Source of the DNA: Anaeromyces robustus
Taxonomy: Eukaryota > Neocallimastigomycota > Neocallimastigomycetes > Neocallimastigales > Neocallimastigaceae
Assembly: GCA_002104895.1 (NCBI GenBank)
Contig: MCFG01000168.1
Span: forward strand, 55,001 to 119,000
Direction of reading: 5' to 3'
DNA length: 64,000 nt
The notes beneath the pieces were generated by a model. It had not been told where the DNA came from. It searched no databases and saw nothing but the letters and a program-made list of their open reading frames with translations. Shown piece after piece: positions 11,751-22,911 of this stretch (within the stretch, counting starts at the first letter, position 1; each line of letters starts with the position of its first letter). The translations under genes and the position numbers were made by a program.

Positions 11751-11935
11751 TAAAATATTAAATTATTTTATATATATATTTATAGAATGTTCAATTGTTC
11801 TATAATTTATAAATATATATGCATATGTTTATAAATATATATATATATATATATATATTTTACGGATGTATTTTTCTTAAAATTGTAAACTTTGTAATTA
11901 CCTTAATAATAAATATTATTAATAAATAAAGTTTA
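11751..11935. repeat. Dispersed direct repeat, copy A
   Basis: About 185 bases that match 14310-14489 along their whole length, from TAAAATATTAAATTATTT to AATAAATAAAGTTTA. Both contain the conserved blocks TATAGAAT..TTCAATTGTTCTATAA and GTATTTTTCTTAAAATTG. Divergence is mainly in the TA-rich middle. It is the left boundary of the segment with the small secreted protein gene. Confidence 0.85.
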
Positions 11936-12102
11936 CTCAGTACAAAACGAATATTTACTTAATCTACTAGAAAAGTAAATATTAGTTTTTAAATATAAAA
12001 TCTAAAAGACTTTACATATTATTAGAAAAAAGAACAATTATTGAGGAAATTTCATAAAATTGACATTATTATTGAGCATAACGTCTAACACATTCACCAA
12101 GT

Positions 12103-12294
12103 CTAAGGAGTCGTAATTAATACCTTAGAAAACTTACCAAACATTACCATTGTGCATATAATGCTTAACTCAGATACGAGTAAGATATCATGAAGTTTAT
12201 AGTTGTGAAATCCCCTTAACATTTTATTTTCTTTTATCATTATAGTTATTTCTACTAATAGTAAAGAAATTATTATTATTTTAATAACTATCAT
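12103..12294 (-). CDS. Uncertain 63-residue ORF with signal-peptide-like start
   Basis: Starts MIVIKIIIISLLLVEITI, a plausible signal or membrane segment, then a short polar tail. Not recognised. The downstream minus-strand sequence to about 12070 is also richer in G+C and, in another frame, reads LGECVRRYAQ before a stop. A GTAAGT at about 12125-12130 could be a splice donor. So this may be exon 1 of a small spliced secreted protein or a broken gene. Confidence 0.25.
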   Translation of the reverse strand: MIVIKIIIISLLLVEITIMIKENKMLRGFHNYKLHDILLVSELSIICTMVMFGKFSKVLITTP

Positions 12295-12851
12295 ACATAT
12301 ATATATTAATCAAAATTAAAATTTAATGAAACGAAACCATTTTTATATTTTAATACAACAGCAACACAAAAAAAAATTTTTTTTCTTTTTTATAATCTTT
12401 ATTTTTTTAAAATATAATTAATAATAATATTTACAAATTATTTTTTATTTGTTTTTAAATAAAATACTATTAATTATTATAATGATGTAAAGATATTAAC
12501 ATTTATTATTTATTGAATAATACTTTTTTTCAATTTTTTTTTGTTTGTTTATTTTTTTGTTTTAAAAAATTTTTTAATTGTAGACAAAGCAATATTCTAA
12601 TTAATTCTTTTTTTTTATTTATTTCTTTTTTTTTATTTATTATTTAATTAAATAAAAAAAAGAAAAAAAGAATTAAAAAAGTTTTTTTCTTGCTTTATCT
12701 ATCATAAAATATCTTATATATACTATAATATTTTTTTTATTTTATCTATAAAGATAATATTGTTTTTCTTTTGTTTATTATTTATAAAAATATTTCTTTT
12801 TTATTTATAATATAAAAAAATTATTTTTCTATTTTTATAAAAATATTATTA

Positions 12852-13151
12852 TTAGCGTCCATTACATGATTGGTAGTAACAGCGTCCTCCATGAGATTCA
12901 AAATTCTGTGCGTCTACACCATACTTAAAACTTTGTATAAATTGGTTTGTTGAACAGTCATTCCAAACGTGCAAGCAATTTTTTTTACCAACAGTAAAGA
13001 AATCCACACATTTTGACTTAGAGCAATAATAATAACCAGAATCTTTTGGCACGTGCTCAGATTTCCATTCAAGAGTAAAACCACTTGCATTCACACCCAA
13101 CAAAAAGCATAATAAACAAATAAGAACACTCCAATGGATAAAATTGGCCAT
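12852..13151 (-). CDS. Small secreted cysteine-rich protein
   Basis: Intronless 99-residue ORF. Residues 1-22 are a clear signal peptide (MANFIHWSVLICLLCFLLGVNA). The mature part of about 77 residues has six cysteines in three pairs: CSKSKC, CLHVWNDC and CYYQSC near the C-terminus, consistent with three disulfides. I do not recognise the family; a defence peptide, effector or adhesion role is possible but not shown. By hand count 80 of 240 bases in 12901-13140 are G or C (33%), against about 23% in a sampled line of the neighbouring protease gene, so composition differs from its surroundings. It sits between two direct repeats (11751-11935 and 14310-14489). Confidence 0.75.
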   Translation of the reverse strand: MANFIHWSVLICLLCFLLGVNASGFTLEWKSEHVPKDSGYYYCSKSKCVDFFTVGKKNCLHVWNDCSTNQFIQSFKYGVDAQNFESHGGRCYYQSCNGR

Positions 13152-14200
13152 GATCTAAGTTGTAAGCTATTTTCAAAAAAAATGAAAAGGAACTTAAGTA
13201 AGTTTAGGCTTTATTTTTTATTTAAATATTTATTAAAATGACTGAATTATTGATTGTTTTTTTTTTATTATTAATTAATTAATTAACTAATTAATTTTTA
13301 GTTGAGAATTATTTTAGATTTTTCATGTTTTTATATCTTTTTCAAATTTTAAAGTTGACTAAATGCAACCAATAATCTTTCTAACTAATACTAAGATTTT
13401 TATGTTTAAATTAAATTTTTATTATATTCCATTAAAGGAATATTTAAATTGTTAATACAATTCTTACTATTCAATTAAATTAAAATAATTTTTTTATAAT
13501 ATATAATGATAAATAAAGAATACCATATTAATATATTTTATTGCATTTATAATTACTATTTTATTTTTGAAGGAATAATACTAATAAAATTTATGGAGTC
13601 TTTAACTTAAAAGGAAATAATATGAGTAATTAATATTAATTATAAAATAATAAAAATAATACTAATCAAATAAATGAAAAAATATATAATTATTATTACT
13701 ATTATTATACTGATAATAAATATTTTTTAAAAAAATATAATTTAATTTATAATAATTAGTAATAAAAAAAGTTAAATTATTAGAATATAGGAAAATTCCA
13801 TAAGTAAATAATTAAATAATTTTTTAAAAAAATAGGAATTATGTATGAATTATAACATTATTTGGTAAACAAAATATCATTATTCTTTATCATTTTTTAT
13901 CATTGAAAAATGTAATAGTAGTATGATATTAATAATACCATAATACTAACAGATAGCCATAATAAAGTAATAATAAATAACTGTAATAATTATAATAATA
14001 AATAACGAAAATTATTATAATTAATTAATAAAATGTTATTGACATAGAATCATTATAATAATTAATATGATTTAATCATGATTTAATATTTAATATTATT
14101 TAATATTTAAAATATTTAAAATATTTATTTTTATTTACTTATTTTGTTATTTAATATTCATTCATTTATTCATTTATTTAGAAAAGAAATTTCTTTTTTT
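13152..14200. other. Gene-free A+T-rich region
   Basis: Nothing recognisable on either strand; many short A/T repeats. Confidence 0.6.
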
Positions 14201-14212
14201 CTTATTTTGTGT

Positions 14213-14306
14213 GTCCCATTTCACCATGTCATGTCTTTATTTGTGGCTAAATAAAAATATGTATACATTTAGTATTATAGTTAAGTGAAATGGGTCACGT
14301 CACATT
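14213..14306. repeat. Inverted repeat flanking about 65 bp, next to direct repeat copy B
   Basis: CCCATTTCAC near 14216 and its exact complement GTGAAATGGG near 14286 face each other across about 60 bases, with GTGTGT before and TCACGTCACA after. The G+C-containing arms stand out in this DNA. The element abuts direct repeat copy B. Confidence 0.7.
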
Positions 14307-14309
14307 CTA

Positions 14310-14489
14310 TAAAATATTAAATTATTTATATATATATTATATTTATAGAATATTCAATTGTTCTATAACATATAAATATAAATATATATGTTTATAAATA
14401 TGTATATATATTTTACAAATGTATTTTTCTTAAAATTGTAAAACTTTGTAATTATCTTAATAATAAATATTATTAATAAATAAAGTTTA
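14310..14489. repeat. Dispersed direct repeat, copy B
   Basis: Partner of 11751-11935 in the same orientation, about 2.4 kb away, ending 144 bases before the 3' end of the first protease gene. Confidence 0.85.
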
Positions 14490-14633
14490 ATATTTGAAAT
14501 ATATATAATATTTTTTATATATAATATTTTCTATAAAAAAAATTCTATTTAAAAATAGTATTAATAAAATAATACTATTAATGATGAAAAGATTTAAAAA
14601 AAAATAAGTTTTAATTTATATCATTAATTTTTT

Positions 14634-17600
14634 TTAGTTTTTCCTTTCTCTTGGTAATTCAATGCCTTTTTCAATAATATAGGAACATTGTTCAGTTAAA
14701 AATTTATAATTTGTATCATCTTTATTAATGATATTAATTAATTGATATCTTTCAGCAATCTTACATTCTGGTACGTATTTATAAGGATTTTCATAGAAAG
14801 TTTGACATACTTCTTCCTTATAGAATAAACAAAGATAGTATAAACTATTTTGACCATTGACATTTATTAAACATTCATCATAATCGATTAATTTATCATT
14901 ACATTGAGCAATAATTTCTTCTTTACTTACCATACATAAATTATTATCCATAGAATAATTTTCTTCATACTTTAATAACATAGATTCCCAATCCTTATCA
15001 TTACTGTATACTTGAGCTAATTTACAAATATTAATATCTTCTGAAGAAAAAGTATACTTGGATTGACATTTTTCAGATTTAAATGCTTCACATTTTGAAG
15101 AAATATCTTCATCCGTCATATCTGAATCATATTCAAAAATACATTCATTATTTTGTAATTCTTTTTCACAAGCAGAAATAACTTTTTCTTTTACCTCTTC
15201 CTTAACATTATTTTCACAAATAGTTTTATAATGACTAATAGTTTCTTTCATATTACTTAATAAATCATATTTTTCCGAATTTTTAGCATAAGGATTACAA
15301 AAATCAATGGAATGATTTTTATCTTCATAGAAGGATTGACATTTATTAGATTCAATAAGAGAACAATTTTCAATGAATTCTTCTGTAGTAGCAGTAGTAT
15401 TAGTAAAAATAGGAAGACATTCATCATATTTCTTTAATCGATCATCACATTTTGGAGTTTGATAATCATAAACTTTCTTACAAAAATCAACAAATCTATC
15501 ATGATTAGCCTCACTAAGGAAAAGTTCTCTATGATAAATATCTAAAGCAGCTAAATTTTTAACAAGACGACAAGAATTATGAGTAAGGATTATTTCTGTT
15601 GATCTATTACGGAAATCAACACAATAATCAGTTTCAAAATCAATACATAATTTTTGTAAATCTTCAATTTTATCTTCTTCTAATTCATTAATATCATCCT
15701 TTTTAAGAAGTTCAAATATATCATCACCAAATAAACATTTTCTATAATCTTTAACTTCTTCTTCACATTGTCCTTTATACTTATAATAGATTTCATTAAT
15801 ACAAATTTCTACATATCTATCATAAGTTCTTTCATCAAACCTCTTCACAAAATCAAAATCTTTAAAATGTTTAGCTATATTACAAGTGCTACCAATTTCT
15901 AAATCAGTATAAAAGTAAGAACATTTAAGAGTATTAAAATTAGAACAACTTATAATATCATTATCACTATATTCATTAGAAATATAAATTTGACATTCTT
16001 TATTTTCTTCAAGATCTTTTTCACAAGCTTTAATAGATTCTTCTCTTGTAGTACAAAATCCAAATTCACTTTGACAACCATTTTCAATTAAACATTCTTC
16101 ACCTGGACTTTGATCAAATGGAATACATTTACCTTCTTTGGAACAACATCCATAACACATAGCATCCTCTTCTGAATCAGAGATGACGGCAGAACCACAT
16201 TTTATTTCAGGAATAAGAAGATCTGTATCTATTTTTTGATCAAAACCATTATTAATAAATCTATCTGGAGTTTTAGTTCTACCTAAACCGGAAATAACAT
16301 CTTTATGAGATAAATCAATTAATACTTTTTTCATGGAATGATTATCAAATTCATATTCTGGATAAGCCGACATAATAGTAGCAGCAACACCAGCAGCAAG
16401 AGGAGAAGAAAAGGAAGTACCTTCCATAGGATAATAAGAAAGACGACTTTCTGTAGCATAAGCAGCAGCTACAAAACCTGGAGCAAAAATATCAACACAA
16501 TCCCCATAATTAGCAAAATCTTCCATAGTATAACCTTTTGATCTAAAGTTTGAAAAAGCAGCACTTACCGTAATAGCTTTACGATAACCAGCAATAGCAT
16601 GAAAATCTTCACTTTCTTTTGGAGCACAACAATTTTCTCTTTCATTTCCGGCAGAAGTGAAAAGAATAAAACCTTTTTCAATTAATTCTGAAAGTTTATC
16701 TTCATTAGCTTGATAGTATGGAGAACCACCACTAAATGACATATTAATAATAGTTTTATGAGGTTTTGCATTTAATAAAATATAATCAAAACTTCTTAAA
16801 ACACTAATAACAGAAAGATCTACCGCAATCATATGAATATTTGCCTTTTGACTTGCACCAAAAATCATACCAGCAGCCACTGAAGCAACAGCAGTACCAT
16901 GATAAGGATTTTGATAATAACTAGTATCTTCATCAAATTTACCATAACAAAATTCTTTTTCGGCTTCTGTGGTATAATGAACCTCATTAAAATCGATAAC
17001 AGCATCACAAGTAACAGTACGATTAAAATCAAAACCTTCATAATCAAAAAAATCAATATGATCAGTATTTAAACCAGTATCAATAAAATAAATATCAATA
17101 CCATGACCAGCACTAGTTGGATAATAATAAACATGATCATCAAATTTATCATCATCATTAGCATGAGATAAAACAGTTAAATGATCAGGGAAAAAAGTAA
17201 TTGTTCTATTACTTATATTTGTAGAATTATTATCCAATTTTATATCATCCCTATTATTCAAATTATTCATATTATTCATAGTTTTCTTTAAATATTTTTT
17301 CATTGTAATATTTTCTTCACCTTCATTTAAATTTTTAATTTCCTTTTTATCAAATTTAAATTCTTCTAATTTATAATTGAATGATTTTTCACACTTTAAA
17401 ACATTTGGTAATTTACAAACAATTTCAGCAGTGACCTCAGAAAGATAAGCATTAACCGCATAATAATTTTTAATTGGACAAATATGATTAACTAATTTAG
17501 ATTCAATTGGAATATAATCCGTAGAATTAGAATTAGAATTAGAACTGGAATTAGAATCAAAATTAGATAAATTGATAGAACGTTTGAAATTATTATTATG

Positions 17601-17927
17601 TTTACGATGATTAATAAATAAATACTTAAAAGATTTATCATCACGTTTTTTTAAAGGATTTGTTTCTATTTCATTTAACATTTGATCTTGTTTTCCATTT
17701 TCTAATACATAAGATTCTTGATTTTGAACAATGATATCATAAATATCATTCATTCTATCATTAACTAATTCTTCAATTTTTAATTGAATACTTTTAGTTT
17801 CAATATCAAAACTTTTATCATTTTTATTTCTTAAAATTGAAACTATATAATTGGCATTTTCAGAATATACACCAATAAAATAGTTAAATAATATAACTAT
17901 TGTAAATAAAAAATAATAATTGTTCAT
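14634..17927 (-). CDS. Secreted subtilisin-like (S8) protease with hevein-like module, paralogue 1
   Basis: Intronless, 1097 residues. Signal peptide 1-22; I9-type propeptide to about 182 (NYYAVNAYLSEVTAEIV, LPNVLKCEKS); S8 catalytic domain about 275-565. The triad is intact: Asp283 in FIDTG, His343 in NPYHGTAVASV, Ser505 in GTSFSSP, with oxyanion Asn428 in TSAGNE. Residues 577-625 (CYGCCSKEGKC, GCQSEFGFC) match a chitin-binding type 1 (CBM18) module. From about 630 to the end are five cysteine-rich repeats of about 90 residues with the pattern CEKxLxxxxEC..C..F..xKCxxFY..C. It should be a secreted endopeptidase that may be held on chitin or wall; substrate unknown. It ends right after the last repeat (ELPRERKN), without the Thr-rich tail of its paralogues. 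The start Met is the first before the signal peptide. Confidence 0.93.
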   Translation of the reverse strand: MNNYYFLFTIVILFNYFIGVYSENANYIVSILRNKNDKSFDIETKSIQLKIEELVNDRMNDIYDIIVQNQESYVLENGKQDQMLNEIETNPLKKRDDKSFKYLFINHRKHNNNFKRSINLSNFDSNSSSNSNSNSTDYIPIESKLVNHICPIKNYYAVNAYLSEVTAEIVCKLPNVLKCEKSFNYKLEEFKFDKKEIKNLNEGEENITMKKYLKKTMNNMNNLNNRDDIKLDNNSTNISNRTITFFPDHLTVLSHANDDDKFDDHVYYYPTSAGHGIDIYFIDTGLNTDHIDFFDYEGFDFNRTVTCDAVIDFNEVHYTTEAEKEFCYGKFDEDTSYYQNPYHGTAVASVAAGMIFGASQKANIHMIAVDLSVISVLRSFDYILLNAKPHKTIINMSFSGGSPYYQANEDKLSELIEKGFILFTSAGNERENCCAPKESEDFHAIAGYRKAITVSAAFSNFRSKGYTMEDFANYGDCVDIFAPGFVAAAYATESRLSYYPMEGTSFSSPLAAGVAATIMSAYPEYEFDNHSMKKVLIDLSHKDVISGLGRTKTPDRFINNGFDQKIDTDLLIPEIKCGSAVISDSEEDAMCYGCCSKEGKCIPFDQSPGEECLIENGCQSEFGFCTTREESIKACEKDLEENKECQIYISNEYSDNDIISCSNFNTLKCSYFYTDLEIGSTCNIAKHFKDFDFVKRFDERTYDRYVEICINEIYYKYKGQCEEEVKDYRKCLFGDDIFELLKKDDINELEEDKIEDLQKLCIDFETDYCVDFRNRSTEIILTHNSCRLVKNLAALDIYHRELFLSEANHDRFVDFCKKVYDYQTPKCDDRLKKYDECLPIFTNTTATTEEFIENCSLIESNKCQSFYEDKNHSIDFCNPYAKNSEKYDLLSNMKETISHYKTICENNVKEEVKEKVISACEKELQNNECIFEYDSDMTDEDISSKCEAFKSEKCQSKYTFSSEDINICKLAQVYSNDKDWESMLLKYEENYSMDNNLCMVSKEEIIAQCNDKLIDYDECLINVNGQNSLYYLCLFYKEEVCQTFYENPYKYVPECKIAERYQLINIINKDDTNYKFLTEQCSYIIEKGIELPRERKN

Positions 17928-19335
17928 TTTTTTTTTATTTTTTTTTTTTTTTTGTTATTACAATAATTAAAAAAATTTATTTAATAATAATAATAATAAT
18001 AATTCCTTAAATAATATAAATATGTTAAATAATTTAATTTAATTTATTTTTTTTTTATTTTTTTTTTATTTTTTTTATTTTTTTTATTTGATTTGAAAAA
18101 TTAATATGATTTTTAAAAGGTTTTATATAGTTTTTTTTTCTTTTTTTTTTTTTTTTAGACTATTAATTAAAAAAGGAAAAAAAAAAAAATAATTATCAAA
18201 ATGTTTTACTTTTTTTTAATATAATTCAATAAAAATTTTAAATTAATATTTGTTTTTTTGTACCATAAATTTTGTTACCAAATTTTAAAATTAAATAATT
18301 AAATAATTAAATAATATTGATTAAAAAAAAAAAAAACTATTTAAAGGTAATTCTATTGTATTATAATATTTAATATTATTTATTATTTAATATTTATCAT
18401 TTATAGTTGAGTATTTATTATTTCATATTATTTAATATTTTTGTATTTATTATTTATTATTTATTATTTATTTATAGTTGACTATTTAACGAAATGAATG
18501 AATTAATTAAATGAATTAATTAATTAATTACATGGACTTTTTTTTTTTCTAAAACTTTATTATGCAAAACAAACTTAAAAATAATTGTTGTAGTATTGAC
18601 ACTTTTTTTTTGCATTTAAATCACAAGAAATTATTTAAAATTATAAAATTATAAAATGTTATATATAATATATAATATATATAAAATATAATACATAATA
18701 TATAAAAAGGTTTATAATTATAAATCATTTATTGAAAAATAATTTATTTAAAAAAAAAAAAAAAAAAAAAAGAAAACTTTTTTATTAATTAAAAAATGAT
18801 AAATTAATTTAATTATAATATTAATTATAATATTAATAGCATTAAAAATTAAACAATACACAAATACATACGTACACACAATTTACAATAATAATAATAA
18901 TAATAAACCTTTTTTTTTTAAAAAAAAAAAAAAGAAAGAAAAACTTTTCTTTAATAATTTTGTTTATAAATAATATTTATTATATATAACTTCTTTTTTG
19001 GAAAAAAAATATAATGTTGTTATTATTATTGTTATTTTTTCAAATATAATTAATTAAAAAAAAAAGTTTTTTTATACATTAAATTTACTCAACAAAATAC
19101 TAAAAAATTGATGATAAAAAATTTATAAATAATATAATAAATTGATTAAAAAAAAGAAATAAATATTTTCCAAAAAATATAAAAAAAAGATAAAAATTTC
19201 AATAAATAAAAAATGTTTTGAGTTTTTTTTTAAAGTTAAAATGTTTTTTATTTATTTATAATTAATAATGTAAACTAAACTTTAAACAAAAAATAAAAAT
19301 TAAAATATAATAAATTTTTATTAATAAATTTTATG

Positions 19336-19371
<36 letters not shown>

Positions 19372-21689
19372 GTCAATTATGTTATTTTACATAAATTAAT
19401 AAATTTTTTTATTATTTTGTAACTGTTTTTTTTTTTTTTTTTTTTTTTTTCTATTTTCTATTTTCTGTTATTTTTTGTTTCTGTTTTTGTTTTTGTTTTT
19501 GTTTTTTGTGTTTTTTTTTTTTTTTTTTTAAATGAATAATTTATTATAATTATAATTATTATATAATATTGTAATTAATAATAAGATCATTATATAATAT
19601 TGAATAATAATAATCATACTGAATGAATAATAATTATAAATACTTTATATATCTTTAATTTAATTAATTCATTTAATTAATTAAATTGTCTTTTTTGAAT
19701 TCATATAAAAAAGAAAAAAAAAATAATTAAATTTTTAATTAAAAATTAAAATATTGAATTAAATAGTTTTTTAGTCATAATATATTTATAATATATTTTT
19801 TATATTGTTAGAAGCTTGGCTTCTTTAGCATAAAGTTTTTTATTTAAATAAAAAAACTAAAACTTAAACTTAAACTATAAATAATAATAATAATTAATAA
19901 TAATTCATATTAATTAAATATGTAAAAAATAAAAATAAAAAAATAAAAAATAAAATTTTCATAATTATTTAATTTAAGCCATTTTTATTAATTTTGTTTT
20001 TTATCATCAAATCTTTTTTTCATCTTTTCATCTTTTCATCTTTAATAAATCTTCAAATAAACTTAATTCATCAAATATTCTTATTCATTCATCAATAAAA
20101 AATAAAATCTTTAATTAAACACTACATCTATATTTCGAAATTAAAAAAAAAATTTTTACTTTAAAATATTTTGTTTTGTTTTTAATGAAACAAATAGATC
20201 AATTATATATATATTTATTATTTATAATATTATTTATAATGAATTCCATTTTTTATTTTTATTTATCAAAAAATATAAAGAAAAAATATTCATTAATATA
20301 AATTATTTCTTAATATTTTTTTTATTTTTATTTTTTGATTATGTAATAAATACTCAAAAAAAATCGATAATCAATTTATTTTTTTCATTTTTATCTTTAA
20401 AAAAAAAAAAAAAAAAAAACATTTTTTTTTTATTTTTTATCAATTCATACCGTTGTACAAAAATTTTTTCGAAATATAGAATATTCCTTTTTAATTTTTG
20501 AAATTTTTTGGTTATGCTATTGAATTCTACTTTTTTAAATTATTTTTTTCATATGATAATATGATATAATTAAAAAAAATGGTAACAAATTTTTTTAATT
20601 TAATTATACAAAAAGTTAAAAAAAAATAATTTATATTTATATTTATATAATATAAAAATTGAATAGAATAATGATAAAAATGATTCATAGAAAAAAAAAA
20701 GATGACTATAATTATACATAATTATATATAAAGAATGTGGGTAAAGAGAACTAATATAATTATACATAATTATATATAAAGAATGTGGGTGAAGAGAACT
20801 AATATAATTATACATAATTATATATAAAGAATGTGGGTGAAGAGAACTAAAATAATTTTAAATATTTATTAAAAAAAATATAAGTTATATAATGTAATAA
20901 TATATTTTAATATTTTAATATTTTAATATTTTTAGTAAGTAATAAAAATAATAAAAAAAAAGAATCTTATATATTTGTACTGTAGTAGTATTAATTTACT
21001 TTTTTCTTTTCTTTTTTTTTTAATTTTAAATTAATTAGTAAAATATAATATTGTTATAATATTGTTATCTCTAGGATGATACCATTCTTTTCCATATATA
21101 GTAATAAATGATTATAAAACATATAAAAAAAAATAAGCGTATTTTTTTGTAGTTTAAACTTTTATATATATATATACTAATATATAATAATAAATGTGAT
21201 TATTAGAAATTAAAAATTAATGCATGCATTTTTTTAATACAGAGATGCATTTTTTGTTTTTAATATCATAGCTTCTATTATTTAAAATATTTAAAAATAA
21301 AGAAAGGTTTGTACTAATATTATATTGAAATATACATTGATAAAAAAAATTTTTTTTTCTTTAGTTTAATATTATACTATTTAATGGTTTAATATTAGTT
21401 TAAAATACAGTCAATTGTTAATAAAGTTATCTTTTATATTTTCATAGCCTAGAAGTTTAAAATAATTACTAATTTTATTATTATAATTTACGTATATATT
21501 ATATATATTATATATTATATATAATATAATACCTCCTTAAAAAAAACATGCTGTATTATATAATATTAACTAATTTCTTTTTATAATATATATTTATAAT
21601 ATATTATAAAATATGAAAATAACTAAATATAAAATTATATTATTTTCATTAATTTATTTATTTATTTATTAATTTATTTATTTATTAAT

Positions 21690-21720
<31 letters not shown>

Positions 21721-21824
21721 TTATATATATATTTAATTAATTAATTAATTATTTATTTATTTATTTATTTATTTATATATTTATTTATTTATTTATTGAT
21801 TGATTGATTGATTGATTTATTGAT

Positions 21825-21867
<43 letters not shown>

Positions 21868-22162
21868 TTACAATTACTTTTATATCAATAATATTCTTTT
21901 TATTGATATGGTATTGATATAATAAATATAAATAAATATATCTTTTATATTAATTATTATATAATTGTTTTATTAGTTAATGGTTTTTTTTTTTTTTTTA
22001 TTAAATTATTTAATTTTTTTTTTATTTCTTATTTTTTTATTACAATGGTTTAATTAAAAGGTAAAGAAAAGTTACACAATTAAAATCTTTATATCTTGGA
22101 TTAATCGTTCAAGTTACACCACCAAAAATTTTATCCATTTTTAATTATAAAAAGTTTATTAT

Positions 22163-22200
<38 letters not shown>

Positions 22201-22911
22201 CTATTTATTTTTTATTTTTATTTTTATTTTTTTTTTTTTTTTATTTTTTATTTTTTTTATTTCATTTTACATTAAATTATTTTAATTTAATTTATTTTAT
22301 TTTTTTTTATTTATTTATTTTTTTTTTTTTTTTTTTAATTTTTAAATATTTAATTTATTCTGGTTTTTTTTTTTTTTTTTTTTTATCATTTTAATTTATA
22401 TATTTTATATATATAGAAAGAGATAGAGAAATCATAATTTTCTCTTACTATTTTTTTTTTTTTTTTTAATTTAAAAAAAAAATAATAATAATAATAACAT
22501 TTAATTTTATTATTAATTAAATGTTATTCTATTTTTTTAAAAAAAAAAAAAAAACAATAACTTATTTAAAAAGTTATTACAATTTATTTATAAATAATAA
22601 AAAAAAAATTTTTTTTTGTTTTTTCATTTTAAAAAATAACTTTAATATTTTTTTATAGTTATTATACAGTTGAAAAAAGATAAAAAAAAAGATAAAAAAA
22701 AAGAAAAAAAAGATATCAAAAAACAACTTAATTAGTAGTCATTATTAATGGTTTAAATAAGTTTTTTTTTATAATTACAAAAAAATAATAAAAAATAACG
22801 ACTACTTAGTTTTAAATAATATTATTAGTACTATATATATATATATATTTTATTTTTTTTTTTTTTTTTTATTTTGTTTTTTTTTTATAACAGGGATGGT
22901 AATAAATATTT
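17928..22911. other. Gene-free A+T-rich spacer between protease paralogues 1 and 2
   Basis: No protein-like ORF on either strand. Rich in poly-T and (TTTA)n tracts (21653-21870). Contains a three-copy 48-base minisatellite listed separately. Confidence 0.7.
20704..20850. repeat. 48-bp minisatellite, three copies
   Basis: Unit includes TATACATAATTATATATAAA and GAATGTGGGTGAAGAGAACT. Three copies, with one A/G difference in copy 1 (GGGTAAAG versus GGGTGAAG). Because 48 is divisible by 3 it creates a spurious minus-strand ORF with a repeated 16-residue peptide. Confidence 0.95.

Noticed and set aside
20600-20815. 71-residue minus ORF with repeated SLYIIMYNYI
   Set aside because: Created by the 48-base minisatellite; no start context or non-repeat domain.
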